From NCBI GenBank assembly GCA_963825565.1, contig CAWGTW010000012.1:267731-331730 (forward strand): 64,000 nt of DNA. The letters run 5' to 3'. Positions 63,991 to 64,000 of this stretch are shown piece after piece. The notes under the pieces were generated by a model. The model saw nothing but the letters and a program-made list of their open reading frames with translations, was not told the origin of the DNA and searched no databases. The position numbers and the translations under genes were made by a program. Numbering within the stretch: the stretch's first letter is position 1; each line of letters begins with the position of its first letter. This DNA comes from JBFGCT01 sp963825565. Lineage in GTDB: Bacteria > Actinomycetota > Acidimicrobiia > Acidimicrobiales > Ilumatobacteraceae.

Positions 63991-64000
63991 TTTGCCGGGC

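Noticed and set aside
1..64000. tRNA or rRNA genes
   Set aside because: I scanned for T-arm like GGTTCGAATC patterns and rRNA landmarks. The few hits lie inside clear coding sequence and lack a cloverleaf.

Overview
The window is GC-rich (roughly two-thirds to 70% G+C by eye), densely coded DNA from an actinobacterium. The best guess is class Acidimicrobiia (Ilumatobacter-like). Supporting signs are a rhodanese-MoeB fusion, ADTR/GRG-type repeats in a giant surface protein, DUF3039 and DUF4031 proteins, an actinobacterial ImuA'/ImuB/DnaE2 mutasome with actinobacterial-type LexA boxes, and FadE28/FadE29-like acyl-CoA dehydrogenases. No rRNA, tRNA, CRISPR array, integrase or IS transposase gene was seen.

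Layout. 0-7 kb: truncated rhodanese-MoeB, EamA transporter, Sir2 deacetylase, secreted L,D-transpeptidase-like protein, release factor 3 (prfC), DUF2207 membrane protein. 7-18 kb: an 8-kb gene for a secreted repeat protein, then three tandem phage-tail-collar (microcystin-dependent protein type) genes and a GNAT gene, facing a DUF6916 gene. 18-24 kb: DUF3048 lipoprotein, a hypothetical, NlpC/P60-like protein, sulfatase, leucyl aminopeptidase. 24.5-29.7 kb: an aapJQMP-like amino-acid ABC operon with a strong hairpin after the binding-protein gene. 29.7-37 kb: YceI protein, an ArsC-family reductase with an in-frame UGA exactly at the catalytic cysteine (candidate selenoprotein with a SECIS-like hairpin), beta-carbonic anhydrase, HD phosphohydrolase, MFS exporter, DUF3039, NUDIX and an enolase-superfamily enzyme. 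37-46.5 kb: the SOS mutasome (dnaE2, imuB, imuA') with two LexA boxes, interleaved with a NUDIX gene, a response regulator lacking its phosphoacceptor Asp, and a B12-binding regulator carrying the Wx9EH signature of CarH-type photoreceptors. 47.4-54.5 kb: a five-gene SWIM / DUF5691 / MoxR AAA+ / DUF5682 / VWA cluster on the minus strand. 54.6-64 kb: EEP nuclease/phosphatase, lipA joined in frame to a truncated CocE-like hydrolase, a second prfC whose G3 motif is scrambled, then a Baeyer-Villiger-type monooxygenase and a FadE28/FadE29-like pair, with REP-like hairpins at every gene boundary.

The first 47 kb reads cleanly. From 47.4 to 50.1 kb and from about 56.4 kb to the end, conserved genes carry many single-base indels, often in G/C runs. 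That looks more like sequence error than decay. The CocE-LipA junction at about 56.36 kb, the second prfC and the REP-like hairpins found only to its right make a chimeric join there a serious possibility.

Most interesting leads: the UGA-containing arsC; the prfC paralog with a frame-compensated G3 motif; the B12 regulator with 15-bp repeats beside the mutasome; the giant repeat protein next to tail-collar genes; and the MoxR-VWA cluster.
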